A stretch of 5,037 nucleotides of DNA, taken from the NCBI GenBank assembly GCA_042092935.1, contig JBELFK010000171.1, positions 1 to 5,037 of the forward strand. The letters run 5' to 3'. The position numbers and the translations under genes were made by a program. This stretch comes from JASMHC01 sp042092935. Lineage in GTDB: Bacteria; Pseudomonadota; Alphaproteobacteria; Rhodobacterales; Rhodobacteraceae. The notes under the pieces are model-generated. The model was given only the letters and a program-made list of their open reading frames with translations, did no database searches and was not told the origin of the DNA. The first letter of the stretch is position 1, and each line of letters starts with the position of its first letter. Positions 1 through 5,037 of this stretch are shown here, piece after piece.

Positions 1-53
1 GGTGGGGGCTGCCTGGCTATCCCGAGATGCATATATGCGAAGGAAGCCTTAGT

Positions 54-782
54 TCAGTTTGCCATTCGGAATAGAGTTTTTTTCTGAACGGAACCACCAA
101 CAGCGATACCAATCCAGAATCCATCTTCTATACAAAATTCAGCACCCGTTTGATCAAATTCTCTTGGCAGTAATTTTGAGGATTCAACCAATATCTGAGT
201 TGGTCCGAAACCTCGTTTTTCATACTCAATCGCAAGATCATCTGCGTCCGGCCCTCCGTAATAGGGCTCCCAGAACCCAGGCCCTTTCAAGCTTTTTAAA
301 TAATCTGAACTCATTATTCCTCGCCGAAGTCCGAACGCACCAAACGGCAAAGAGCTCCCAACGGCCTCCAAGTGGTGATCCATTTGGAATCGTTGGACTT
401 GATCTCGATGCATGGCCTCAAAAAGCTTCTGGATTCTTTGCTTCAAATCCACGGATATTGAAATTTCAAAGCCGACAATCGGCTGAGCCTGCAAAAAATC
501 TCCAAATATGCTTGAAGCTTGTCCGACTTCAAGTATTGACGCACTTGCGGTCAATGAATTGAGTTTCAGTTCAAATAACTTAATATCTGGAATGATTTCG
601 AGATTTGCACCCCTAAGCTTTAGGTCTGCTCGCAGCGCGGCGTACGTCCTATAGTTTAAGGCACAAGCAAGTGCTTCATAAACGTGACTGGATTTAACTT
701 TTGCTCCGCTTTGCAAAAGTACGTAATTTATCCGGCTCTTTGCATCGTCCAACCATTGTTGGCTAATATTCTGAATATCCAT
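54..782 (-). CDS. Hypothetical protein with an N-terminal small helical module, AT-rich accessory gene
   Basis: I do not recognise this 242-residue protein as a whole. ATG at 782 is preferred because an AGGTG ribosome binding site lies 6 bases upstream; an in-frame GTG at 791 overlaps that site and is a poor start. Residues about 8-55 form a helical stretch with the pattern S-H-V-x-E-A-L-A-x-A-L-x-Y-R-T-Y-A-A-L. It resembles the short helical module (SH...EALA..LGY.TY.AL) at the N-terminus of some conjugation-related and glyoxalase-related proteobacterial proteins; this is recall, not a search. The remainder is rich in charged residues and aromatics (FWEPYYGG, EDGFWIGIAVGG), with no signal peptide or clear membrane segment, so it is probably cytoplasmic. 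The DNA is AT-rich: bases 61-120 contain 26 G/C and 541-600 contain 21, against 35 in 1081-1140 inside fabB. It stands alone, divergent from fabB, and may be horizontally acquired. Function unknown. Confidence 0.7.
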   Translation of the reverse strand: MDIQNISQQWLDDAKSRINYVLLQSGAKVKSSHVYEALACALNYRTYAALRADLKLRGANLEIIPDIKLFELKLNSLTASASILEVGQASSIFGDFLQAQPIVGFEISISVDLKQRIQKLFEAMHRDQVQRFQMDHHLEAVGSSLPFGAFGLRRGIMSSDYLKSLKGPGFWEPYYGGPDADDLAIEYEKRGFGPTQILVESSKLLPREFDQTGAEFCIEDGFWIGIAVGGSVQKKTLFRMAN

Positions 783-788
783 GACATT

Positions 789-793
789 CACCT
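789..793 (-). promoter_or_regulatory. Ribosome binding site deciding the start of the hypothetical gene
   Basis: On the minus strand the sequence reads GAAAGGTGAATGTCATG. AGGTG is a good match to the 16S anti-Shine-Dalgarno and sits 6 bases from the ATG at 782, which favours that codon over the upstream GTG at 791. Confidence 0.65.
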
Positions 794-812
794 TTCAAGT
801 GCGCAAATGTCC

Positions 813-885
813 TCTTACCGATTACTGAACCACGCACACGAAAAAGAAATGTCAAGATTTCTAATCACACTTTGAGTCGGTAAGA
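813..885. repeat. 9-bp perfect inverted repeat pair in the hypothetical gene/fabB intergenic region
   Basis: TCTTACCGA at 813-821 and its exact reverse complement TCGGTAAGA at 877-885 are separated by 55 bases. The arms bracket the TTGACA box of the putative minus-strand promoter, so they could be paired protein-binding half-sites. The spacing is too large for a simple terminator, and chance occurrence is possible. Confidence 0.4.
827..855 (-). promoter_or_regulatory. Possible promoter of the hypothetical gene (weak -10)
   Basis: The minus strand carries a perfect TTGACA -35 hexamer (plus positions 850-855) about 70 bases upstream of the ATG at 782. The hexamer 17 bases further (827-832, TGGTTC) is a poor -10. 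The call rests mainly on the -35 box and its position. Confidence 0.25.
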
Positions 886-964
886 ACTCTGGGGTAAGCC
901 GCGCAGTAGCGATATCATTTAAGCTGTGCTCAACGCAACCTACGGAATTGAACTATGCTAAGAA

Positions 965-986
965 CAATGGGTTTCCATTGCATGCA
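965..986. promoter_or_regulatory. Tandem palindromes upstream of fabB, possible operator
   Basis: CAATGG-GTTT-CCATTG (965-980) is a perfect 6-bp inverted repeat with a 4-base centre, and TGCATGCA (979-986) is a perfect palindrome that overlaps its end. They sit 72-93 bases upstream of the fabB start. CATAAT at 985-990 resembles a -10 hexamer, but no convincing -35 lies at the right distance. They could be a regulator site or part of the fabB promoter; no known operator is recognised. Confidence 0.35.
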
Positions 987-993
987 TAATCCT

Positions 994-1016
994 CCCCCCT
1001 TGCCCTCCCCTCCCCC
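994..1016 (-). other. G-quadruplex motif (C-rich on the plus strand) in the fabB upstream region
   Basis: Read on the minus strand, the tract has four G-runs of 5, 4, 3 and 6 bases joined by loops A, A and CAA. This fits the standard G-quadruplex pattern with very short loops. On the coding strand it is a pyrimidine tract that could form an i-motif as single-stranded DNA. It ends 41 bases before the fabB ATG, so it lies in the promoter or 5' leader. The motif is directly visible; folding and function are inferred. Confidence 0.7.
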
Positions 1017-1045
1017 GTCACCTTACATAGACCCAACGTCAAAAT

Positions 1046-1052
1046 AGGGAGA
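1046..1052 (+). promoter_or_regulatory. fabB ribosome binding site
   Basis: AGGGAGA lies 5 bases upstream of the ATG at 1058, purine-rich in an otherwise pyrimidine-rich leader. It supports this start, which also matches the usual FabB N-terminus. Confidence 0.7.
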
Positions 1053-1057
1053 CACAC

Positions 1058-2287
1058 ATGAACCGTGTCGTCGTCACCGGCTTGGGGATTGTCTCGGCCA
1101 TCGGGAATAATGCGGACGAGGTTTTGGCCTCGCTCAAGGCCGGGAAATCGGGGATCACCGCCAATGCGGATATGGTCGAGCACGGCTTTCGCAGCCAGAT
1201 TGCGGGCATGCCCAACATCGACATCAAGGAACATGTCGACAAGCGGACGTTGCGCTTTATGGGGCCGGGTGCCGCTTATGCGCATATCGCGATGACGCAG
1301 GCGATTGCCGATGCCGGTCTGACCGAAGACGACGTTGTGAACATCCGCACTGGTCTGATCGCAGGCTCTGGTGGACCTTCGACCAGCGCCATGCTGGCCG
1401 CGCATCAGACGGTGCTGAAAACCGGCGCGACCAAGCGGATCGGGCCGTTTGCGGTGCCGAAATGTATGTCTTCGACAATCTCGGCCAACCTGGCGACGGC
1501 GTTCCAGATCAAGGGGATCAACTATTCAATCACCTCGGCCTGTTCGACCTCGCTGCATTGCATCGGCAATGCGGCAGAGCAGATCATGATGGGCAAGCAA
1601 GACATCATGTTCGCAGGTGGGGCGGAAGAGCTGGACTGGACGCTGTCCTGCCTGTTCGACGCGATGGGTGCGATGTCGTCGAAATACAACGACACGCCCG
1701 AGAAAGCCTCGCGCGCGTTTGACGCGGATCGTGATGGCTTTGTCATCGGCGGCGGCGGCGGTATCCTCGTTCTGGAAAGCCTTGAGCATGCGCAGGCGCG
1801 TGGTGCCAAGATTTACGCCGAGGTTACGGGCTACGGCGCCACGTCCGATGGGCACGATATGGTCGCCCCCTCTGGCGAAGGCGGCGAGCGTGCGATGGGG
1901 ATCGCCCTCAGCACCCTGCCCGAGGATCGCAAAGTCGGCTATATCAACGCCCACGGCACCTCGACCCCCGTTGGCGATGTGGGCGAGGTTGAGGCCGTGC
2001 GCCGCGTGTTTGGCACAGGCACAACGCCACCCATCAGCTCGACCAAGTCGATGACCGGCCACAGCCAAGGGGCGACTGGCGCACAAGAGGCGATCTATTG
2101 CCTGCTGATGCTGGACAATGATTTCATCGCCCCCTCGATCAACGTGGAAAATCTGGACCCCGCGATCAACGAGGGCGAAATCGCCACAAGCCTTGTTGAA
2201 AACGCAGGCCTTGATAGTGTGATGACCAACAGCTTTGGCTTTGGCGGCACCAATGGCTCGATGATTATGAGCAAATTCAAGGGATAA
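1058..2287 (+). CDS. fabB: 3-oxoacyl-[acyl-carrier-protein] synthase I (FabB)
   Basis: This enzyme condenses malonyl-ACP with acyl-ACP to extend fatty acids by two carbons in the cytoplasmic type II pathway. The FabB form also elongates the cis-3-decenoyl-ACP made by FabA, giving unsaturated fatty acids without oxygen. The protein is 409 residues, close to E. coli FabB (about 406), and begins with the typical VVVTGLGIVSAIGN strand-turn. The catalytic set is complete: nucleophile Cys162 in TSACSTS, His299 in NAHGTSTPVGD, Lys330 and His335 in STKSMTGHS, and the C-terminal NSFGFGGTN loop (391-399). FabB-specific stretches such as SKYNDTPEKASR and YGATSDGHDMVAPSGEG distinguish it from FabF. It is followed after 4 bases by a FabMG-type enoyl reductase, so the two are very probably one transcript. 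No fabA is visible upstream, where an AT-rich gene runs in the opposite direction. Confidence 0.96.
   Translation: MNRVVVTGLGIVSAIGNNADEVLASLKAGKSGITANADMVEHGFRSQIAGMPNIDIKEHVDKRTLRFMGPGAAYAHIAMTQAIADAGLTEDDVVNIRTGLIAGSGGPSTSAMLAAHQTVLKTGATKRIGPFAVPKCMSSTISANLATAFQIKGINYSITSACSTSLHCIGNAAEQIMMGKQDIMFAGGAEELDWTLSCLFDAMGAMSSKYNDTPEKASRAFDADRDGFVIGGGGGILVLESLEHAQARGAKIYAEVTGYGATSDGHDMVAPSGEGGERAMGIALSTLPEDRKVGYINAHGTSTPVGDVGEVEAVRRVFGTGTTPPISSTKSMTGHSQGATGAQEAIYCLLMLDNDFIAPSINVENLDPAINEGEIATSLVENAGLDSVMTNSFGFGGTNGSMIMSKFKG
2279..2284 (+). promoter_or_regulatory. Ribosome binding site of the enoyl reductase, inside the end of fabB
   Basis: AAGGGA forms the last sense codons of fabB and sits 7 bases from the downstream ATG at 2292. 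This arrangement implies translational coupling between the two genes. Confidence 0.6.
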
Positions 2288-2291
2288 GAAA

Positions 2292-3599
2292 ATGCAGCAC
2301 TCCATCCCCCTGACCCATATTCCAGAAAACACCCTGTTCGGCAAAGGCGACATCTTTGTGCTGTTCGGCGAGCTGTTCGGACGTGGCTATGCCACTGGTC
2401 TGATTGACGAAGCCAAATCCGCTGGCATGGAGGTGATCGGCATCACCGTCGGTCGCCGCAATGAAGACGGGTCGTTGCGCCCTCTGACGGACGAGGAACA
2501 TGCAGCCGCCGAGGAAAACCTTGGCGGCCGGATCGTCAACGTGCCCCTGATGGCTGGCTTTGACATGGATGCCCCCGAGGGCGGTCAGACTCCGACTGAT
2601 ATGCTCACGGCGATGACGCTGGACAATTGGCAAGAGTTCACGCTCGACTGGGATCAGGTCGATCGCTGCCGCGCGGTTGGAACGGCGCGTTTCACCGAGG
2701 CGCTTGCGCAAGTCATGGCGCAACTTGACGGCATGATCCCCGAGGGCCGCAACGTGTTCTTCGCCCACACAATGGCGGGGGGTATCCCACGCGCCAAGGC
2801 GTTTCTGGCGATTGCCAACCGCATCTACAAGGGCCGCGGTGCGCGACATATCTCTTCGGACGCTTTGCTCGAAAGCGATCTTGGCAAGCTGATCCTGCAA
2901 AACTTTGATGAGGTGACGGCGAACAGCTTTGGTCATCTCTTGGACCTCAGCAGTGGCTTGCGTGACCGGATCGAAGCCGGTGGCAATCAAGTGCGCTATT
3001 CCGCCTATGGGTATCACGGCACCCGCGTGTTGATTGATGGCGACTACCAGTGGCAGACCTACACCAGCTACACCCAAGGCTACGCCAAAATGAACCTTGA
3101 ACGTTTTGCGCAAGCGGCGTGGGACAAGGGCGTGAAGGCCACTGTGTTCAACTGCCCCGAAATCCGCACCAATTCATCGGATGTGTTCGCTGGGATCGAG
3201 CTTTCCCTGCTGCCGTTGCTCGAGGCGCTGCGCAAAGAGGGCGGCGGCGCGTTTGTCGACGATCTCTGGCAGCAATGTCAGGACTTGCTAAAGGACGACG
3301 TGTCGCTGGACAGCGTCCTGCAAACCGTCGGTGACTATCAGCAGAGTTCCGTCATGCAGTCCTTCTACAACTTCGCCGCTTGGCCGATGGCGAACGGTGC
3401 CGAGCAGGTGGACATGACCGTCGGCATCTCGCAAGACATTGTCGCGCTCCACAAGGATCGCAAAGCGCTGGTCAGCGATGTGCTGAGTTCACATGTGGTG
3501 GACGCCACCGGCAAGCTGATCTTCGGCGCAGCCAGCAATCCCGACGGTCCGGTGCTGTGGCTGGATCATGATACCGTGGCACAGGTGTTGATCGGGTAG
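2292..3599 (+). CDS. FabMG-family enoyl-ACP reductase
   Basis: The likely role is NADH-dependent reduction of trans-2-enoyl-ACP, the last step of each elongation cycle. FabMG was described from a soil metagenome as a triclosan-tolerant reductase with only limited structural likeness to FabI and FabG; family assignment here is from memory of the sequence character and from the fabB neighbour. The 435-residue protein starts with a Rossmann-like strand-glycine turn-helix (IFVLFGELFGRGYATG, 21-36). A second strand-helix unit begins near NVFFAHTMAGG (154-164). The catalytic region is around residues 257-294: Tyr257, Tyr260, Tyr264 and Lys266, then GVKATVFNCPEIRTNS, which matches the GVRVNAISAGPIRT segment that follows the active site in FabI. 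It is much longer than FabI (about 260), with an extra C-terminal part of over 100 residues. No signal peptide or membrane segment is seen. An alternative is a diverged SDR reductase of other substrate; the fabB coupling argues for the lipid role. Confidence 0.75.
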   Translation: MQHSIPLTHIPENTLFGKGDIFVLFGELFGRGYATGLIDEAKSAGMEVIGITVGRRNEDGSLRPLTDEEHAAAEENLGGRIVNVPLMAGFDMDAPEGGQTPTDMLTAMTLDNWQEFTLDWDQVDRCRAVGTARFTEALAQVMAQLDGMIPEGRNVFFAHTMAGGIPRAKAFLAIANRIYKGRGARHISSDALLESDLGKLILQNFDEVTANSFGHLLDLSSGLRDRIEAGGNQVRYSAYGYHGTRVLIDGDYQWQTYTSYTQGYAKMNLERFAQAAWDKGVKATVFNCPEIRTNSSDVFAGIELSLLPLLEALRKEGGGAFVDDLWQQCQDLLKDDVSLDSVLQTVGDYQQSSVMQSFYNFAAWPMANGAEQVDMTVGISQDIVALHKDRKALVSDVLSSHVVDATGKLIFGAASNPDGPVLWLDHDTVAQVLIG

Positions 3600-3634
3600 C
3601 GATCGGTCGGCACGAAACGTCCCGCATATTCGGC

Positions 3635-3671
3635 AAAAAAATTTCCCGCACGACTGATCGTCATGCGGGAA
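3635..3671 (-). terminator. Intrinsic terminator of the FKBP gene, possibly bidirectional
   Basis: An 8-bp stem (TTCCCGCA 3643-3650 with TGCGGGAA 3664-3671) continues after one mismatch with 3 more pairs (3652-3654 with 3660-3662) around a 5-base loop. On the minus strand it is followed by AAA and seven T (complement of A7 at 3635-3641), the classical form for the FKBP gene ending at 3697. For the convergent enoyl reductase the trailing plus strand is only moderately T-rich, so it would be a weaker terminator in that direction. Confidence 0.8.
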
Positions 3672-3696
3672 TTGTCGTTTGAGGCATCGCCATTAT

Positions 3697-4125
3697 CTAT
3701 GCGATCTCAACAAGCTCCAGCGCAAAGGTCAGATCCTTGCCTGCCAACGGGTGGTTCGCATCAAGCGTCACCGTCTCGTCGGTCACCGCAGCCACTGTGA
3801 CCATCATCACCTGACCGTTCGGCGCTTCCATCTGCAACTGGGTGCCGATGTCCAACGGCAGGTCGGCGGGCACCGTGTCGCGGGGAATGTCCTGACGCGC
3901 GTTTGGATCAAGCTCGCCATAAGCCTCGCCACATGGGATGTTGATTGTCTTCTTCTCACCGATGCTCATACCCGTCACACCAACATCAAAGCCGGGGATG
4001 ACCTGACCCGATCCAAGCGTGAACTCCAAAGGATCGCGCCCTGCCGAGCTGTCAAAGGTCGACCCGTCGTCAAGGGTTCCGGTGTAGTGAATGCGCACGG
4101 TGTCACCGCTTTTTGCTTGCGTCAT
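3697..4125 (-). CDS. FKBP-type peptidyl-prolyl cis-trans isomerase, SlyD-like
   Basis: This enzyme catalyses proline cis-trans isomerisation and, in SlyD-type proteins, also acts as a folding chaperone; it is probably cytoplasmic because no signal peptide is present. The 142-residue protein has the FKBP core: GDTVRIHYTGTLDDGSTFDSS (Tyr14, Phe24, Asp25) and the VIPGF active-site turn (42-46), then GMSIGEKKTINIP. After the AYGE motif (68-71) the chain enters an insert-in-flap segment (about 70-125) instead of closing the FKBP sheet, then ends with LDANHPLAGKDLTFALELVEI, the C-terminal signature of SlyD/FkpB proteins. It lacks the long histidine- and cysteine-rich metal-binding tail of E. coli SlyD; only Cys65 is present, so nickel handling is unlikely. 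The ATG at 4125 has a weak GAGAGA site (4129-4134). It converges on the fab operon and diverges from the haloacid dehalogenase. Confidence 0.93.
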   Translation of the reverse strand: MTQAKSGDTVRIHYTGTLDDGSTFDSSAGRDPLEFTLGSGQVIPGFDVGVTGMSIGEKKTINIPCGEAYGELDPNARQDIPRDTVPADLPLDIGTQLQMEAPNGQVMMVTVAAVTDETVTLDANHPLAGKDLTFALELVEIA

Positions 4126-4150
4126 AAGTCTCTCGTTTTGTTGGGGTCAG

Positions 4151-4168
4151 GCGTGCCCTCGCGCACGC
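4151..4168 (-). other. Small hairpin in the FKBP 5' leader
   Basis: On the minus strand GCGTGC and GCACGC form a perfect 6-bp GC-rich stem around a 6-base loop, ending about 25 bases before the FKBP ATG. It could affect leader folding; no known riboswitch or thermometer class is recognised. Confidence 0.35.
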
Positions 4169-4182
4169 GGTCAATTGATTGA

Positions 4183-4205
4183 GGCCGCACACTATGCCAG
4201 CGGCC
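4183..4205. repeat. Inverted repeat GGCCGC-N11-GCGGCC in the FKBP/dehalogenase divergent region
   Basis: GGCCGC (4183-4188) and GCGGCC (4200-4205) form a perfect 6-bp inverted repeat with an 11-base centre. It overlaps the tentative -10 of the FKBP promoter, a position suited to an operator shared by the divergent genes. No regulator gene is in the window. Confidence 0.4.
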
Positions 4206-4218
4206 CAAGGAATGCAAA
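4191..4218 (-). promoter_or_regulatory. Possible promoter of the FKBP gene
   Basis: On the minus strand, TTTGCA (plus 4213-4218) and CATAGT (plus 4191-4196) match four of six bases each of the -35 and -10 consensus with a 16-base spacer. They lie 66-93 bases upstream of the FKBP ATG. This is a weak match only. Confidence 0.25.
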
Positions 4219-4319
4219 ACCAACATCTTTTGACTTCAAATATCCACTCCATGCTCTCGACCATCGCCCCGATTTCGGCCCTTTCGCATTCCTTGACATC
4301 ATGCCATTCTCTCCGGCGA

Positions 4320-4324
4320 AAGGA
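4320..4324 (+). promoter_or_regulatory. Ribosome binding site deciding the dehalogenase start
   Basis: AAGGA is placed 7 bases before the ATG at 4332. It supports that codon over in-frame upstream ATGs, the earliest at 4179, which would add 51 residues with no counterpart in the family. Confidence 0.75.
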
Positions 4325-4331
4325 TCCCACC

Positions 4332-5015
4332 ATGCCCATCACGACCTGTGTTTTTGACGCCTACGGCACGCTTTTTGACGTCTCTGCCGCCGCCCGCGAG
4401 GCCGCCGCCGAACCAGGGCGCGAGGCTTTGGCCAAAAAGGCAAACGACCTGGCCGAGCACTGGCGGCTCAAACAGCTGCAATATTCATGGCTGCGGGCAA
4501 TCACCGGCGACTATACCGAATTTTGGAATGTCACGATGGACGGCCTCGACTGGGCGCTTGAAAAAACCGGTCTCGACGGCGACCCCGAGCTTCGCGAGCG
4601 TCTTCTCGCGCTTTACTGGGAGCTTTCGGCCTATAAAGAGGTCCACTTCATGCTTGCCCGGCTCAAGGCGATGGGGATGAAGACAGCGATCCTGTCCAAC
4701 GGATCACCGGATATGCTTGAAGGCGCGGTCGACAGTTCCGGCGTCGGGGCCAACCTAGATGCGGTTTTGTCGGTCGAGGACGTCGGCATCTTCAAGCCCG
4801 CAAAATCCGTCTATGACATGGTCGGTGCGCGCTTTGGCTGTACGCCGGACGAGGTTTTGTTTGTCAGCAGCAACGGCTGGGACGCAGCGGGCGCAGCAGG
4901 CTACGGGTTCAATACGGTCTGGGTCAACCGCGCGGGCGATCCGGTTGATCGTCTGCCCGCTCAGCCGCAAACGATCCTGACGGACCTCAGCACCATACCG
5001 GACCTGATTTCCTGA
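4332..5015 (+). CDS. L-2-haloacid dehalogenase (haloacid dehalogenase type II, HAD superfamily)
   Basis: The family hydrolyses L-2-haloalkanoic acids to D-2-hydroxyalkanoic acids through an aspartyl ester intermediate (EC 3.8.1.2), in the cytoplasm. The 227-residue length is typical. All residues known from L-DEX-type enzymes can be placed: nucleophile Asp9 and Thr13 in VFDAYGTLFDV, Arg45 in HWRLKQLQYSWLR, Ser122-Asn123 in ILSNGSP, Lys155 and Tyr161 in FKPAKSVYDMV, and Ser179, Asn181 and Asp184 in FVSSNGWDAAGA. The all-helical cap lies between motifs I and II (about 17-100). Asp9 is followed by Ala-Tyr, as in type II dehalogenases, and not by the DxD of HAD phosphatases, which favours dehalogenase over phosphatase. 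Its TGA overlaps the ATG of a next gene, suggesting an operon. The natural substrate is unknown; many marine bacteria carry this gene. Confidence 0.92.
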   Translation: MPITTCVFDAYGTLFDVSAAAREAAAEPGREALAKKANDLAEHWRLKQLQYSWLRAITGDYTEFWNVTMDGLDWALEKTGLDGDPELRERLLALYWELSAYKEVHFMLARLKAMGMKTAILSNGSPDMLEGAVDSSGVGANLDAVLSVEDVGIFKPAKSVYDMVGARFGCTPDEVLFVSSNGWDAAGAAGYGFNTVWVNRAGDPVDRLPAQPQTILTDLSTIPDLIS

Positions 5016-5037
5016 TGCCGCGCTTCACAACGTCCGA
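5015..5037 (+). CDS. Start of a downstream gene, truncated by the window edge
   Basis: The dehalogenase stop and a new ATG overlap by one base (TGATG), a common arrangement for translationally coupled genes. Only seven codons are visible (MPRFTTS, then GA-), with no strong ribosome binding site. The opening would suit an alpha/beta hydrolase N-terminus (F-x-T-S-D-G type), but this is a guess from very few residues. Confidence 0.4.

Noticed and set aside
29..38. GCATATATGC palindrome near the left edge
   Set aside because: A short AT-centred palindrome with no gene or T-run next to it; no function can be supported.
59..562. 167-residue plus-strand open frame opposite the hypothetical gene
   Set aside because: No ribosome binding site or domain pattern is seen, and the minus-strand frame is longer with a good start signal.
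783..791. GTG at 791 as start of the hypothetical gene
   Set aside because: It overlaps the AGGTG ribosome binding site that is well placed for the ATG at 782.
27..988. ATGCATA at 27-33 and 982-988 as a target-site duplication around the AT-rich block
   Set aside because: Seven bases built on a palindromic core are too short, and no transposase or terminal inverted repeats accompany them.
1526..3113. Two long antisense open frames (1526-2353 and 2277-3113, minus) opposite fabB and the enoyl reductase
   Set aside because: They mirror strongly conserved plus-strand genes, which is usual in GC-rich DNA, and their translations show no recognisable domain.
4293..4298. TTGACA as a dehalogenase -35 box
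   Set aside because: The matching -10 would fall on the ribosome binding site, with no TATAAT-like hexamer there.
4179..4331. 51-residue N-terminal extension of the haloacid dehalogenase
   Set aside because: The AAGGA site and family length both point to ATG 4332; the extension is not a clear signal peptide.
4103..4342. 79-residue minus-strand open frame between the FKBP gene and the dehalogenase
   Set aside because: It overlaps the start of the FKBP gene in another frame and has no recognisable motif.

Overview
The window suggests an alphaproteobacterium, most likely a marine Rhodobacterales (Roseobacter-type) member. The reasons are moderately high GC in the core genes, an anaerobic-type FabB ketoacyl synthase, a FabMG-like enoyl reductase directly behind it, and a Rhodobacterales-like haloacid dehalogenase. 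This placement comes from protein character only; there is no rRNA or other phylogenetic marker here.

Layout. Positions 1-53 hold nothing assignable. Positions 54-782 (minus strand) encode an unrecognised 242-residue protein in noticeably AT-rich DNA; I regard it as accessory. Positions 783-1057 are a 275-base intergenic region carrying back-to-back control signals: a possible promoter for the minus gene, two palindromes, a C-rich tract that is a G-quadruplex motif on the minus strand, and the fabB ribosome binding site. Positions 1058-3599 are a two-gene operon: fabB (3-oxoacyl-ACP synthase I) and, 4 bases later, a FabMG-type enoyl-ACP reductase. A hairpin with a T-run on the minus strand (3635-3671) separates this operon from a convergent SlyD-like FKBP peptidyl-prolyl isomerase (3697-4125, minus). 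A divergent intergenic region (4126-4331) leads to an L-2-haloacid dehalogenase (4332-5015, plus), whose stop codon overlaps the start of a further gene cut by the window edge.

How the genes work together. FabB condenses malonyl-ACP with acyl-ACP primers, including the cis-unsaturated intermediates made by FabA, and an enoyl-ACP reductase completes each elongation cycle. Their coupling suggests co-expression of the first and last steps of elongation. FabA is not in the window; an AT-rich gene on the opposite strand lies where a fabA partner would often be. The FKBP and haloacid dehalogenase have no evident functional link to lipid synthesis.

The most notable items are the non-classical enoyl reductase paired with fabB, its unusual tyrosine-lysine spacing, the G-quadruplex motif just upstream of fabB, and the uncharacterised AT-rich gene. 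Nothing in the window proves a wholly new multi-gene system.
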